Notes: generated from the sequence alone by a model not told the origin. Shown: positions 8,385-17,492, counted from the first letter of the stretch. The stretch is 64,000 nt of DNA from Pararhizobium sp. IMCC21322 (GCF_030758295.1 NZ_CP132335.1:2828412-2892411), one strand, 5' to 3'. Program-made: numbers and translations.

Positions 8385-9989
8385 TTGACAGACGAACAAT
8401 CGCATAGTGCAACACCGTTGTTGCAGGCCAGAGGTATCGTAAAACGCTTCGGATCCCTGACGGCAAATGATTATATCGACCTTTCTCTTTTTCCCGGCGA
8501 AATTCATGCCCTTTTGGGGGAAAACGGTGCCGGTAAATCCACATTCGTAAAAATGCTGTACGGCAGTCTGCGACCGGATGAAGGCACTCTGAGCTGGAAG
8601 GGGGCTGAGGTTTCCATCAAAAATCCGGCTATGGCCCGGCAATTGGGCATTGGGATGGTGTTCCAGCATTTCTCCCTGTTTGAAGCGCTCACCGTGGAAG
8701 AGAACATTCTGTTGGCGCTGCCGCCGCAACAGGCGAAAAATCTGCGACAACGTATTAAAACCGTATCGGCTGATTATGGCCTTCCGCTTGATCCAACAGC
8801 AACAATTGCGGACCTTTCGGTTGGTGAAAGGCAGCGGGTCGAGATCGTGAGATGCCTGCTTCAGGAGCCGGATCTCATTATCATGGATGAGCCGACATCA
8901 GTTTTGACTCCACAAGAAGCAGACGAGTTGTTTCTGGTTCTGGAAAAGCTGGCGTCCGAGCGTAAAAGCATTCTGTATATCAGCCACAGGCTGGATGAAG
9001 TGAAGCGGCTGTGCCACCGCGCCACCATTTTGCGTCATGGCAAACTCATTTCCGAATGCGATCCACAGCACGAGAACGCAAAAACGCTGGCTGCAATGAT
9101 GGTTGGCAGTGAAGTTGCAGACGTCAAACGTGTCCCGCAGGATTTGCATGACGCTAAAAAGTGCCTGGTGGTCAGAGCGCTGAATTTGGAACCTGAACTG
9201 AACACCGGAACCAGCCTGGTTGATGTGTCCTTCGACGTTGCAAAGGGCGAAATCCTCTGCATTGCCGGCATTGCCGGTAACGGCCAAGCCGAATTATTTG
9301 GCGCATTGTCGGGCGAAACGCCTGTCTCGGATGTTGGTGCGATTGTCTTTGAAGGATGGCCCTGTGGCGCTGATGGCATTGCGGAACGTCGCAGGCGCGG
9401 CGCGGCATTTGTGCCTGAAGAGCGCAATGGTCACGGCGCGCTGGCCAGTCTGAAGCTCAGCAAGAATATTCTTCTGTCGTGGAACAATGCCAATGATGGC
9501 ACCACCAGAAAGGGCATTATTGACCGTATGGCGCTGGCACGCCTGGAAGGGGCAATCACCGAGGCATTTGATGTGCGTATGGCGCATGCAGATGTGGAGG
9601 CCGGGGCTCTGTCCGGTGGCAATCTGCAAAAGTTTGTCATGGGCCGCGAAGTCAAGCGCAGACCGAAATTGCTGATTGTTTCCCAGCCGACATGGGGTGT
9701 GGATGCGGGAGCGGCCAGTCTGATCCGGCAAAAACTGGTGGATTTGTCTCGAAGTGGCACGACAATTGTCGTCATCAGCCAGGATCTGGATGAAATTTTT
9801 GAAATTGCCGATAACGTCGCCGTTATCTCTGAAGGTCACATGTCGAACATGTATCCGATTGATGAAGTGACACGGGAACAGATCGGACTATTGATGGGCG
9901 GCATGGACCCTAATGGTCCACCCGAAGTAACGGCGGAAGCCATGGCGCAGTCGCTGATGCGTGACAGGGAGGCGGAAGATGCCGTTTAA
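8385..9989 (+). CDS. ABC importer ATP-binding protein, BMP/nucleoside type (double NBD)
   Basis: Energy-coupling ATPase of a nucleoside or purine-type importer. It has two nucleotide-binding domains in 534 residues: the first with Walker A GENGAGKST, signature LSVGERQRVEIV and Walker B LIIMDEPTS; the second with a degenerate Walker A (GIAGNGQAELFG), signature LSGGNLQKFV and SQPTWGVD, the standard asymmetry of this class. Start is TTG 8385, with GGGG 10-13 bases upstream and no in-frame ATG nearby. Location behind xdhABC and ahead of two permeases and a BMP-family binding protein points to purines or purine nucleosides as substrate. Confidence 0.93.
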   Translation: MTDEQSHSATPLLQARGIVKRFGSLTANDYIDLSLFPGEIHALLGENGAGKSTFVKMLYGSLRPDEGTLSWKGAEVSIKNPAMARQLGIGMVFQHFSLFEALTVEENILLALPPQQAKNLRQRIKTVSADYGLPLDPTATIADLSVGERQRVEIVRCLLQEPDLIIMDEPTSVLTPQEADELFLVLEKLASERKSILYISHRLDEVKRLCHRATILRHGKLISECDPQHENAKTLAAMMVGSEVADVKRVPQDLHDAKKCLVVRALNLEPELNTGTSLVDVSFDVAKGEILCIAGIAGNGQAELFGALSGETPVSDVGAIVFEGWPCGADGIAERRRRGAAFVPEERNGHGALASLKLSKNILLSWNNANDGTTRKGIIDRMALARLEGAITEAFDVRMAHADVEAGALSGGNLQKFVMGREVKRRPKLLIVSQPTWGVDAGAASLIRQKLVDLSRSGTTIVVISQDLDEIFEIADNVAVISEGHMSNMYPIDEVTREQIGLLMGGMDPNGPPEVTAEAMAQSLMRDREAEDAV

Positions 9990-11055
9990 ACTACAACGCA
10001 GAGACGAGCATTCAGCGTGGATGGCGCTGTTTTCACCTTTGATCGCTGTCGCATTGATGCTGGCGACTGGTGCTGTGCTTTTTGCAAGTCTGGGCATTGA
10101 TCCAGTCAAAGGACTGAGTGTCTACTTTCTGGAACCGCTGCAAAGCGCCTGGTCGCTTCAGGAACTTGTGGTCAAGGCAACGCCTTTGATCCTGATCGGT
10201 ATCGGCCTGTCGATCTGTTATCGCGCCAATATCTGGAACATCGGAGCTGAAGGTCAATTTGTTGCCGGTGCTCTGGCTGGCTCCTATTTTCCTATCATGA
10301 TGGTTGGTTGGGAAGGCCCATTTGTCTTCCCCGCAATGATAGCAGCCGGCATGGCGGGTGGCGCTTTGTTCGCGCTTATTCCGGCAGCTTTAAAAATTCG
10401 TTTCGGCGCCAATGAAATCCTGACCAGCCTTTTGCTGGTTTATGTGGCCCAGTTTTTACTGGATTGGCTGGTACGCGGTCCGTGGCGGGATCCGGAAGGG
10501 TTCAATTTTCCGGAAAGCCGTCTGTTTCCCAGTGACGCGGTAACGCCGCTGATCGTCGAAGGCGGCCGGATGCATATCGGTTTTCCGATTGCGCTCATAA
10601 TAGCTCTGTTGGCGGCCTTCTATCTGGCCCGTACCATTCACGGCTTTCAGATACAGGTCATTGGTGAATCGCCTCGTGCCGCTCGATTTGCCGGTTTCAG
10701 CCAGAGCAAAATGATCGTTTTTGCCTTTGCTGTTTCCGGTGCTTTGGCTGGTTTAGCCGGTATTCTTGAGGTGGCTGGTCCCATCGGGCAATTGCGACCG
10801 GTTATTTCACCGGGCTATGGCTTTACCGCCATCATCGTAGCCTTTCTGGGCCGGTTGAACCCGATCGGAATCGTTATTGCTGGCTTTGTTCTGGCTCTGT
10901 CATATCTGGGCGGCGAGGCGGCACAGGTTACGCTTGGAATTTCGGACAAGATCGCGCGGGTTTTCCAGGGGCTGCTGCTGTTTTACGTGCTGGCGTGTGA
11001 CACATTCATTGTCTACACCTTCCGCCGCATTGGCGTTGCCAGGGAGGCAAGCTGA
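9979..11055 (+). CDS. ABC importer permease 1, nucleoside/purine type
   Basis: Integral membrane subunit of the branched-chain-like permease family used by BMP-dependent importers. 358 residues, about eight to ten hydrophobic segments; IGIGLSICYRANIWNIGAEG and RFGANEILTSLLLVYVA are characteristic of the first permease of nucleoside systems. ATG 9979 has GGAGG six bases upstream and overlaps the ATPase gene by 11 bp; an in-frame GTG at 9961 is less likely. Stop and next start overlap (TGATG). Confidence 0.92.
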   Translation: MPFKLQRRDEHSAWMALFSPLIAVALMLATGAVLFASLGIDPVKGLSVYFLEPLQSAWSLQELVVKATPLILIGIGLSICYRANIWNIGAEGQFVAGALAGSYFPIMMVGWEGPFVFPAMIAAGMAGGALFALIPAALKIRFGANEILTSLLLVYVAQFLLDWLVRGPWRDPEGFNFPESRLFPSDAVTPLIVEGGRMHIGFPIALIIALLAAFYLARTIHGFQIQVIGESPRAARFAGFSQSKMIVFAFAVSGALAGLAGILEVAGPIGQLRPVISPGYGFTAIIVAFLGRLNPIGIVIAGFVLALSYLGGEAAQVTLGISDKIARVFQGLLLFYVLACDTFIVYTFRRIGVAREAS

Positions 11056-11975
11056 TGGAAATGTATGAAGCCATAATCCTGACCATCATCACCGCTGCAA
11101 CGCCATTGCTGTTGGCAGCATGCGGGGAATTGGTTGCAGAGCGCGCCGGTATCCTGAATCTGGGTGTTGAAGGTATGATGATCATGGGTGCCGTGGGTGC
11201 CTTTGCCGTCGCGTTCACAACCGGGTCTCCCTATTTGGGAATAGCTGCGGGCATTGCAGCAGGTGCTGCTGCATCGCTCCCCTTTGCTTTCCTCACCATA
11301 TCCATGGTCACCAATCAGGTGGCAACAGGACTTGCGCTTACAATTTTGGGCCTTGGCCTGTCTGGGATGATCGGTGATGCCTATATCGGGCAACCCGGCG
11401 TCAAGCTGCCTCCAATCAGCGTTGAGGGGTTATCTGATCTTCCCTATGTTGGGAAAATCCTGTTTTCCCAGGACGTGATTGTCTATGCTTCGATCTTCCT
11501 GTTGCTGTTTGTTTGGATTTTTCTCTTTAAAACCCGTGCGGGATTGTCGCTGAGAGCGGTTGGCGACAGCCATTCCTCCGCTCACGCATTAGGTGTCTCC
11601 GTGCGCAAAGTGCGCTATCTGGCCGTCATCTTTGGCGGAGCCTGTGCCGGACTGGCCGGGGCCTATCTGTCGCTGGTCTATACGCCGCAATGGACAGAGG
11701 GCATGACCGCTGGTCGTGGCTGGATCGCGGTGGTTCTGGTTGTCTTTGCAACATGGATGCCAGGACGGCTTTTGGCCGGTGCCTATCTGTTTGGGGCTGT
11801 GGCGATCCTTCAACTGCACGCACAGGCTGCAGGGGTCAATATTCCATCGCAGTTCCTGTCCAGCTTGCCGTATCTTGCCACGATAATTGTGCTTGTTTTG
11901 ATTTCCAGGAATCGTACTCTTGTGAAAAAGAATTCACCCGCATGCCTTGGCAAACCCTTCGTGCCTGATGTCTAA
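11055..11975 (+). CDS. ABC importer permease 2, nucleoside/purine type
   Basis: Second membrane subunit of the same importer, 306 residues. ERAGILNLGVEGMMIMGA is the hallmark of the second permease of BMP-type systems. The ATG shares a base with the stop of permease 1, so the two are translated together in a 1:1 ratio. A 48-bp gap leads to the binding-protein gene. Confidence 0.93.
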   Translation: MEMYEAIILTIITAATPLLLAACGELVAERAGILNLGVEGMMIMGAVGAFAVAFTTGSPYLGIAAGIAAGAAASLPFAFLTISMVTNQVATGLALTILGLGLSGMIGDAYIGQPGVKLPPISVEGLSDLPYVGKILFSQDVIVYASIFLLLFVWIFLFKTRAGLSLRAVGDSHSSAHALGVSVRKVRYLAVIFGGACAGLAGAYLSLVYTPQWTEGMTAGRGWIAVVLVVFATWMPGRLLAGAYLFGAVAILQLHAQAAGVNIPSQFLSSLPYLATIIVLVLISRNRTLVKKNSPACLGKPFVPDV

Positions 11976-12023
11976 TGTCAGGTGGGCGGAGCCAATTACT
12001 CATTTAATCAGGGAAATTTCTCT

Positions 12024-13106
12024 ATGAATCGTATTGCAAAAATACTTGCAGGGGTCATTACGCTCTCTGCGCTTGCACTGGCCGGACCGGTCCTTGCGGC
12101 AAGCCACGGAAAAACCAAGATCGGCTTTATCTATGTCGGACCCGTAGGCGATCATGGTTGGTCCTACCAGCACAATCAGGGACGCCTCGCCATTGAAGAA
12201 GCCTTTGGCGACAAGGTCGAAACCACATATGTGGAAAATGTATCGGAAGGTCCCGACGCGGAGCGCGCCATTGAACGTCTCGCCCGTGAAGGGTTCAACA
12301 TGATTTTCACCACGTCATTCGGGTACATGAACCCGACTGTGAAAGTGGCCGCAAAGTTCCCGGACATCTATTTCGAACACGCCACTGGTTATAAGCGTGC
12401 CGACAATGTTTCCACCTATTCGTCCCGTTTCTATGAAGGCCGCTACATCATCGGCCAGATTGCTGCGAAGGTCTCTGAAACCGGAACAGCCGGTTACATC
12501 GCCTCATTCCCGATTCCCGAAGTTGTGCGTGGCATCAACGCATTCATGCTGGGTGCGCAATCTGTTAATCCGGATTTCAAATTGAAAGTGGTTTGGGTCA
12601 ACACATGGTTTGATCCGGGCAAGGAAGCTGATGCTGCCAAGGCTCTGATCGATCAGGGCGTTGACGTAATTTCCCAGCACACTGATTCACCAGCGCCCCT
12701 GCAAGTAGCTGCAGAGCGTGGCGTCAAGGGATTTGGTCAGGCATCTGACATGATCAGATTTGCACCGGAAGCCCAGTTGACGTCCATCGTGGATGTTTGG
12801 GATGCCTATTACGTATCCCGCGTGCAGGCAGCCATGGATGGCACATGGGAATCAACTGACACCTGGGGTGGCCTGGATGCCGATATGGTTGAAATGGCAG
12901 CTTACACAAACCTTCCAGACGACGTTGCTGCTGAGGCTGCTGTCACGCAGGAATCCATCCGCAGTGGCCAGTTTCATCCCTTCACCGGGCCGATCTACAA
13001 ACAGGACGGTTCCTTGCTGGTAGGCGAGGGAGAGATTGTTGATGATGGCACGCTGCTTGGTATGAACTTCTACGTAAAAGGCGTTGATGGGGATCTCCCG
13101 CAATAA
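12024..13106 (+). CDS. BMP-family periplasmic substrate-binding protein (purine/nucleoside)
   Basis: Periplasmic receptor of the importer encoded just upstream. Residues 1-22 form a Sec signal peptide (MNRIAKILAG... ending VLAAS) with no lipobox cysteine, so it is soluble rather than a lipoprotein. The mature part opens with KIGFIYVGPVGDHGWSYQHN, the BMP/PnrA-family opening. 360 residues from ATG 12024 (GGGAAA upstream); longer in-frame starts would bury the signal peptide. Together with xdhABC and uraH it suggests import of oxidised purines for use as nitrogen source. Confidence 0.93.
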   Translation: MNRIAKILAGVITLSALALAGPVLAASHGKTKIGFIYVGPVGDHGWSYQHNQGRLAIEEAFGDKVETTYVENVSEGPDAERAIERLAREGFNMIFTTSFGYMNPTVKVAAKFPDIYFEHATGYKRADNVSTYSSRFYEGRYIIGQIAAKVSETGTAGYIASFPIPEVVRGINAFMLGAQSVNPDFKLKVVWVNTWFDPGKEADAAKALIDQGVDVISQHTDSPAPLQVAAERGVKGFGQASDMIRFAPEAQLTSIVDVWDAYYVSRVQAAMDGTWESTDTWGGLDADMVEMAAYTNLPDDVAAEAAVTQESIRSGQFHPFTGPIYKQDGSLLVGEGEIVDDGTLLGMNFYVKGVDGDLPQ

Positions 13107-13130
13107 GCGCCTGACCTATTCGAAACTCTG

Positions 13131-13160
13131 GAAGCCGGCCACTTGGCCGGCTTCTTGCGA
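13131..13160 (+). terminator. Intrinsic terminator after the purine operon
   Basis: Perfect 10-bp stem GAAGCCGGCC / GGCCGGCTTC with a four-base loop, 25 bp after the binding-protein stop. The T tract after it is short and interrupted, so it may also act as a 3' mRNA-protecting hairpin. Confidence 0.8.
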
Positions 13161-13252
13161 TTTAGCGATAAGCTGACACAAAGCGGTGACAATTCTTACG
13201 AAACGCTCTAAGAACTCATTGTGACAAAGCATCTTTGGGGGGGGTGAATTTA

Positions 13253-14035
13253 ATGAGTCTTTGGAAGCGAATGATGGGACGGCGGCCTGAAATAGAGCCG
13301 GTTGTGCCCGCCAAACGTAGTGGCTCGAGAAGGCGTGTTCGCGAAGCTGATGACATAACCGACATTGCCGCAGAAGAAGCTTTTGACGGTGCTCTCACCG
13401 AAAGCATTCGCGCCCGCTGGACCTATTGGAACAAGCTTGGCGATCTCGCTCCTGATTTGATCGCCCCCCAGGTTAATTCCATATACAAAAATGTCCCCGC
13501 ATGGCCCTCGGATCGGCTTGCATTCCTGACCATCGAACGGGAAGCCTCAACAATAATGGCCACGGATGGGTTGTCCGACCCGTTTGAGGATCAGAACCGC
13601 AGTAATCAGGGCTTCCGTGTCGAGTTCTTTATGGACATCACGGAACGACCCTTATCTGAACAGTCGCGCCATATCGCAGTCGAAACACTAATGACCATTG
13701 CCTACAACACGGTTGCGCGGGGCGGTATCGAAGACCTCCTGGATGAACATGGTCTGATTTCCATGGAGATTCCTGAAAGTGATTTACCGGCAACGCATCT
13801 CACATCCGATGGCAGCGCCGGGATACTGCTTGGAGGCCCAAAGGCTGACTTTGAAACGCTGTATGTTGATGGCCCTTTGGGGGACATTGAACTCGTATCA
13901 CTCACACTTTTGACGGGCCGCGAGACAGACCTGATCCGCAAAAAAGGTGCCGGTGCAAGGGCTGACATTGCCCAAAACCTGCTGGAATCAGGTATTGGAC
14001 ACCGAACAATCATCGGTCGACCATCGATTATCTAA
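13253..14035 (+). CDS. Uncharacterised 260-residue protein
   Basis: Not recognised. ATG 13253 follows a run of eight Gs at a workable Shine-Dalgarno distance. The N-terminal 40 residues are very basic (MSLWKRMMGRRPE, then KRSGSRRRVRE) and probably disordered; the rest looks globular and acidic, with no signal peptide, membrane segment, or obvious catalytic motif. It is a real gene by length, codon pattern and ribosome site. It lies alone between the purine operon terminator and the convergent purU gene, so context says little. Confidence 0.65.
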   Translation: MSLWKRMMGRRPEIEPVVPAKRSGSRRRVREADDITDIAAEEAFDGALTESIRARWTYWNKLGDLAPDLIAPQVNSIYKNVPAWPSDRLAFLTIEREASTIMATDGLSDPFEDQNRSNQGFRVEFFMDITERPLSEQSRHIAVETLMTIAYNTVARGGIEDLLDEHGLISMEIPESDLPATHLTSDGSAGILLGGPKADFETLYVDGPLGDIELVSLTLLTGRETDLIRKKGAGARADIAQNLLESGIGHRTIIGRPSII

Positions 14036-14086
14036 CGCGTCGTTGTAGAATTTCCGTGGCTCCGGATGGCAGCCTGCATCACCAGT

Positions 14087-14959
14087 CTAGCGTTCGAACA
14101 CAACGGTGCGATGCTCATTTATGAAGACGCGGCGCTCCGCATGTAACTGAATTGCTGTCGACAGGACGCGTGCTTCAATTGCACGGCCTCTTGCCACCAG
14201 ATCATCGGCATTCAGGGCGTGTGTTACACGCTCCGCATCCTGTTCGATGATGGGTCCTTCATCCAGATCTGGCGTTACATAATGTGCCGTTGCACCAATC
14301 ATTTTCACACCTCGGTCATAGGCCCGGTGATAGGGTTTTGCGCCTTTGAAAGCGGGCAAAAACGAGTGGTGAATATTGATTATTTTGCCAAAATGTTTGG
14401 AACTGAAACTATCGGACAGGACTTGCATATATCGCGCAAGAACCACCAGTTCGGCCCCGGAGCGGGTCACAATGTCATCCAGCCGCATTTCCTGCTCGGT
14501 CTTGGTTTCCGGTGTGACTTTCAGCAAATGAAACGGAATTCCAAGACGTTCGACATCCGCCCGCGTTACGTCATGATTGGAGACAACTGCAACAATCTCG
14601 ATAGGCAGGACGCCGGTCTTTGTCCGGTAAAAGATATCCTGAAGGCAATGATCGAATTTGGACACCATGACGATACATTTGATTGGCGTCCCGTCCGTAA
14701 ACAGATGTGTTTCAGCATCAAATTTGTTAGCGAAACCAACGACCGCTTTTTGCAGATCTTCTAAAGAAACAGTGGCCGGTGCAGAAAATTCGACACGCAA
14801 AAAGAACTGTCCATTTCCATCTGCCCGTGTGGTTCCGGGGGCTGGTTGAAAGAACTGCGAGCTTTGGAGAATGTTGCATTCCCTGGCCGCCAGAATTTCA
14901 GACAAGCCAGCCACGATTCCAGGCCTGTCCGGACATGTCAGCGTCAATACGACGGTCAT
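14087..14959 (-). CDS. purU: Formyltetrahydrofolate deformylase
   Basis: Hydrolyses 10-formyl-tetrahydrofolate to formate and tetrahydrofolate, balancing one-carbon pools and supplying formate for purine synthesis. 290 residues: an N-terminal ACT-like regulatory domain (LTLTCPDRPGIVAGLSEIL) and a C-terminal formyltransferase fold with NIHHSFLPAFKGAKPYHRAY, ATAHYVTPDLDEGPII carrying the Asn, His and Asp of the active site. Start ATG 14959. Monocistronic by spacing. Could assist disposal of C1 units, but its distance from the moc-like genes makes that only a guess. Confidence 0.96.
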   Translation of the reverse strand: MTVVLTLTCPDRPGIVAGLSEILAARECNILQSSQFFQPAPGTTRADGNGQFFLRVEFSAPATVSLEDLQKAVVGFANKFDAETHLFTDGTPIKCIVMVSKFDHCLQDIFYRTKTGVLPIEIVAVVSNHDVTRADVERLGIPFHLLKVTPETKTEQEMRLDDIVTRSGAELVVLARYMQVLSDSFSSKHFGKIINIHHSFLPAFKGAKPYHRAYDRGVKMIGATAHYVTPDLDEGPIIEQDAERVTHALNADDLVARGRAIEARVLSTAIQLHAERRVFINEHRTVVFER

Positions 14960-15090
14960 AAGGTCTCTCTTTTGATCAGGAAATATGTGTTGGTCTTAAT
15001 GGAAAGCTCAGAAGAGTGCAAAAAATATCAACGGAAGAGTCCGCCCATTCTGTCTTTCTTTTCAAGACGATGCTGCAAAGGCCAAAACTG

Positions 15091-15104
15091 ATTTCAATTG
15101 AAAT
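15091..15104. promoter_or_regulatory. 14-bp palindrome upstream of purU
   Basis: ATTTCAATTGAAAT is perfectly self-complementary and lies 132 bp upstream of the purU start and just after the kinase gene end. Possible operator; A+T-rich palindromes also arise by chance. Confidence 0.25.
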
Positions 15105-15119
15105 TCAACTGCGATCCGC

Positions 15120-16628
15120 TCAAGGTTTTCTGGTGAGGGGCAGTGCATCAATTCTGTCATAGAATTGTTGTGAGGATTCATAGAGATCGGCGTAGACAGG
15201 CATCATTTCGTTGTAAAGTTCGGCCCATGCCGGTATCGGATTAAATTGCTGTCCGTAACGCACCATTCCACGCGTTGCGTCCTGGATGTCGGACTTGTTC
15301 CCGGATGCGACTGCCATCAGTATTGCCGCTCCAACAACGCCACATTCCAGCTCTTCGGGAACCAGATATGGTACGCCATACATACTGGCCTTTATGCTGA
15401 GCCAAAGCTCGGATTTTGCGCCGCCTGACGCGGCGACAATGCGATCCGGCCGTCCTGCGCCGCCTTCAACAGCCGGGAGCTTCTGCCGGACCGAAAAGGC
15501 AACACCTTCCAGAACAGCTCTATGTAAATCCGGCAGGTCGTGTGCCGCGGTCAATCCAAAAAACTGGGCGCGCGAATTGCTATGATTTCCAAACCGTTCT
15601 CCCGACAGGTAAGGCAGAAAGAAGAGGCCGTTAGAGCCTGCTTCTGCATGCGTGGCCAATTCTGCGACCTCTGCATAGTCTCTGCGATTGCCATGAAAGG
15701 CGCGTCTGGCCCAGCGCACAGCATCGCCGCCCGCATCAAGAAGCGTGAGGCTGCCCCAATTTCCCTCAACCGTTGCCACGTTTGACACTTCATCATTGAG
15801 CACGGGTGCGTCATGGACAAAGGTAATAATCGACGATGTGCCTGTGACATCAGAACCAAGGCCGGGCTTTGAGACACCTGACCCCAGTAAGGCCATCGGA
15901 TAATCCCCGGCACCCACCAAAACGGGAATTCCAGCCGGTAAACCCAAGAGCAGTGCGGTGTTTTGGTACAGCGTTCCAAGTACGTCTCCCGGGCTTTTGA
16001 TCTCTGGAAGCAGCCGTTTTGGAATGCCTGTCAATTTGATGAGTTGCTCTGACCAGGTCTTTGTTTTGCTGTCCATGAGATAACTCATGGAGGCTTCGGT
16101 AAAATCCTGCGCTCTTTCACCTGTCAATTTGAAATTAATCCAGTCTTTTGGCATTAAAACTGTGCTGGCCGATTCAATGGCCGCTGGGTCATTCTCCTGC
16201 AGCCAGAGCAGTTTGAACGCTGGCCAGGAGGTGGCTGGCATATTTGCTGTGATTGGGAGCAGATCAGCGGGGTGGACCCGAGCTGCAAATGCATCGACTT
16301 GGGGCTGTGTTCGTTTGTCATTCCAAAGCAGTGCTTCTGCCCGGGCCAGATTGCCATCATCGTCAATCAGAACTGAACCGTGCATTTGCCCACATGTACA
16401 TATGCATGCAACTCGGTCTGCAGCATTCTCAACTTTTGTCAGGACATCCTGAACACTCGCAATTGTGCCATCCCACCAATCCTGAGGACGTTGTTCGGAC
16501 CAGCCATGTTGAGGTACGATTTGCTCATGTTCCTTATGGCAAATCGCAACAATCTTGCCGGTCAGATCCACCAATGCTGCACGAATGCTTCCGGTGCCGA
16601 CATCAATTGCAAGATACAGATCACGCAT
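15120..16628 (-). CDS. FGGY-family carbohydrate kinase (xylulokinase-like)
   Basis: Cytoplasmic kinase phosphorylating a pentulose, polyol or related sugar. 502 residues as usual for XylB-like enzymes. Motifs: AIDVGTGSIRAALVD (phosphate-binding, residues 7-21), WSEQRPQDWW, CGQMHGSVLID, and near the C-terminus ASGGAKSELWLSIKA typical of FGGY signature 2. Start ATG 16628 overlaps the stop of a 31-codon ORF upstream (ATGCGTGA), implying coupled translation. Divergent from the cupin isomerase gene, with which it shares a promoter region containing two palindromic operators. D-xylulose is the default substrate guess, not shown. Confidence 0.85.
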   Translation of the reverse strand: MRDLYLAIDVGTGSIRAALVDLTGKIVAICHKEHEQIVPQHGWSEQRPQDWWDGTIASVQDVLTKVENAADRVACICTCGQMHGSVLIDDDGNLARAEALLWNDKRTQPQVDAFAARVHPADLLPITANMPATSWPAFKLLWLQENDPAAIESASTVLMPKDWINFKLTGERAQDFTEASMSYLMDSKTKTWSEQLIKLTGIPKRLLPEIKSPGDVLGTLYQNTALLLGLPAGIPVLVGAGDYPMALLGSGVSKPGLGSDVTGTSSIITFVHDAPVLNDEVSNVATVEGNWGSLTLLDAGGDAVRWARRAFHGNRRDYAEVAELATHAEAGSNGLFFLPYLSGERFGNHSNSRAQFFGLTAAHDLPDLHRAVLEGVAFSVRQKLPAVEGGAGRPDRIVAASGGAKSELWLSIKASMYGVPYLVPEELECGVVGAAILMAVASGNKSDIQDATRGMVRYGQQFNPIPAWAELYNEMMPVYADLYESSQQFYDRIDALPLTRKP

Positions 16629-16716
16629 CACTCAAAGCCTTTTTTGGTACGGCATCAAAGACACGAGTAAAAACTTTCTGATCATCTGTTTGTCCCGGAA
16701 ACGCGGCCATTGTCAT
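16621..16716 (-). CDS. 31-residue leader ORF coupled to the FGGY kinase
   Basis: Short frame with start ATG at 16716 and stop TGA at 16621-16623, the stop overlapping the kinase ATG. AGGGAG lies six bases before the start, a better ribosome site than any in front of the kinase. Encoded peptide begins MTMAAFPGQTDD and is not recognised. It could be a leader peptide that loads ribosomes for the kinase or the remnant of a lost gene. Confidence 0.5.
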   Translation of the reverse strand: MTMAAFPGQTDDQKVFTRVFDAVPKKALSDA

Positions 16717-16780
16717 GGCATTCTCCCTCACGTTTGAAGGCGACCATGACTCAAGGTTTCAGACAAATCAATCCGGATAT

Positions 16781-16793
16781 GTAGTTCAACTAC
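16781..16793. promoter_or_regulatory. Palindromic operator, copy 1 (kinase side)
   Basis: GTAGTTCAACTAC, a perfect 6-1-6 palindrome preceded by T, in the divergent promoter between the kinase and the cupin isomerase. Matches copy 2 at 16842. The form resembles sites of RpiR/HexR-type regulators, and an RpiR gene closes this module at 19528-20391. Confidence 0.65.
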
Positions 16794-16841
16794 TCTCACG
16801 TGCCTGAATAGGACACACATTGAATATTTCTGAAAATAAAT

Positions 16842-16854
16842 GTAGTAAAACTAC
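16842..16854. promoter_or_regulatory. Palindromic operator, copy 2 (isomerase side)
   Basis: GTAGTAAAACTAC, arms GTAGT and ACTAC around AAA, 17 bp before the cupin isomerase start. Its centre is 61 bp from copy 1, close to six helical turns, so one regulator could hold both sites in a loop. Confidence 0.65.
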
Positions 16855-16871
16855 GGATAATTGGAGGCGCT

Positions 16872-17492
16872 ATGTACATTGAACCAACCACTCACACCGT
16901 CGACAGCATGACGGGGAGCCTGTCCAATTCAACAGGGCGATATCAAAAGAAAATATCTGATCTCAAAGGGATATATGCGGACAATGTTACGTTCTCACGC
17001 ATGTGTGCCGATGATCCGGACAGGATTGTTTATGAGGTTTGCGAAGTGCGCCCGCAAGCTGAGTCAGGCGATCTGATTTTCGGAACGACCCACATGGAGC
17101 CCGGAATAGTTGGCAATGAGTTCTTCGTCACAAGAGGACACATCCACGCGCGCGCAAATCGGCCAGAAACCTATTACGGTGAAAGTGGGAATGGGCTCAT
17201 GCTGTTGGAATCGCCACACGGCGACATTCGGATTATGGAAGTCAAACCAAAGACCCTCATTTATGTTCCACCCATGTGGATTCATCGCTCAGTCAATGTT
17301 TGCAATACGCCATTGGTCATGAGCTTTTGTTACCCGGTTGATTCTGGGCAGGATTACGAAATTATCGCGCAGTCCGGAGGCATGGCTGTCCGTATCGTCG
17401 CGGATGGAAGCGGATGGAAGGCGATTGACAACACAGACTACAAGCCGCGCACTGAAGAACAAATTGAGACAATCCACGCGACCCGGGACTGA
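16872..17492 (+). CDS. Cupin-type glucose-6-phosphate isomerase
   Basis: Metal-dependent phosphosugar isomerase of the archaeal-type cupin family (PF06560 class), unrelated in fold to the usual Pgi. 206 residues. Metal ligands are visible in FVTRGHIHARANRPETYYG (H90, H92, E99) and VPPMWIHRSVN (H138). ATG 16872 is preceded by GGAGG. First gene of the + strand module and directly behind operator copy 2. In this context it may isomerise a pathway phosphosugar other than glucose 6-phosphate. Confidence 0.85.
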   Translation: MYIEPTTHTVDSMTGSLSNSTGRYQKKISDLKGIYADNVTFSRMCADDPDRIVYEVCEVRPQAESGDLIFGTTHMEPGIVGNEFFVTRGHIHARANRPETYYGESGNGLMLLESPHGDIRIMEVKPKTLIYVPPMWIHRSVNVCNTPLVMSFCYPVDSGQDYEIIAQSGGMAVRIVADGSGWKAIDNTDYKPRTEEQIETIHATRD

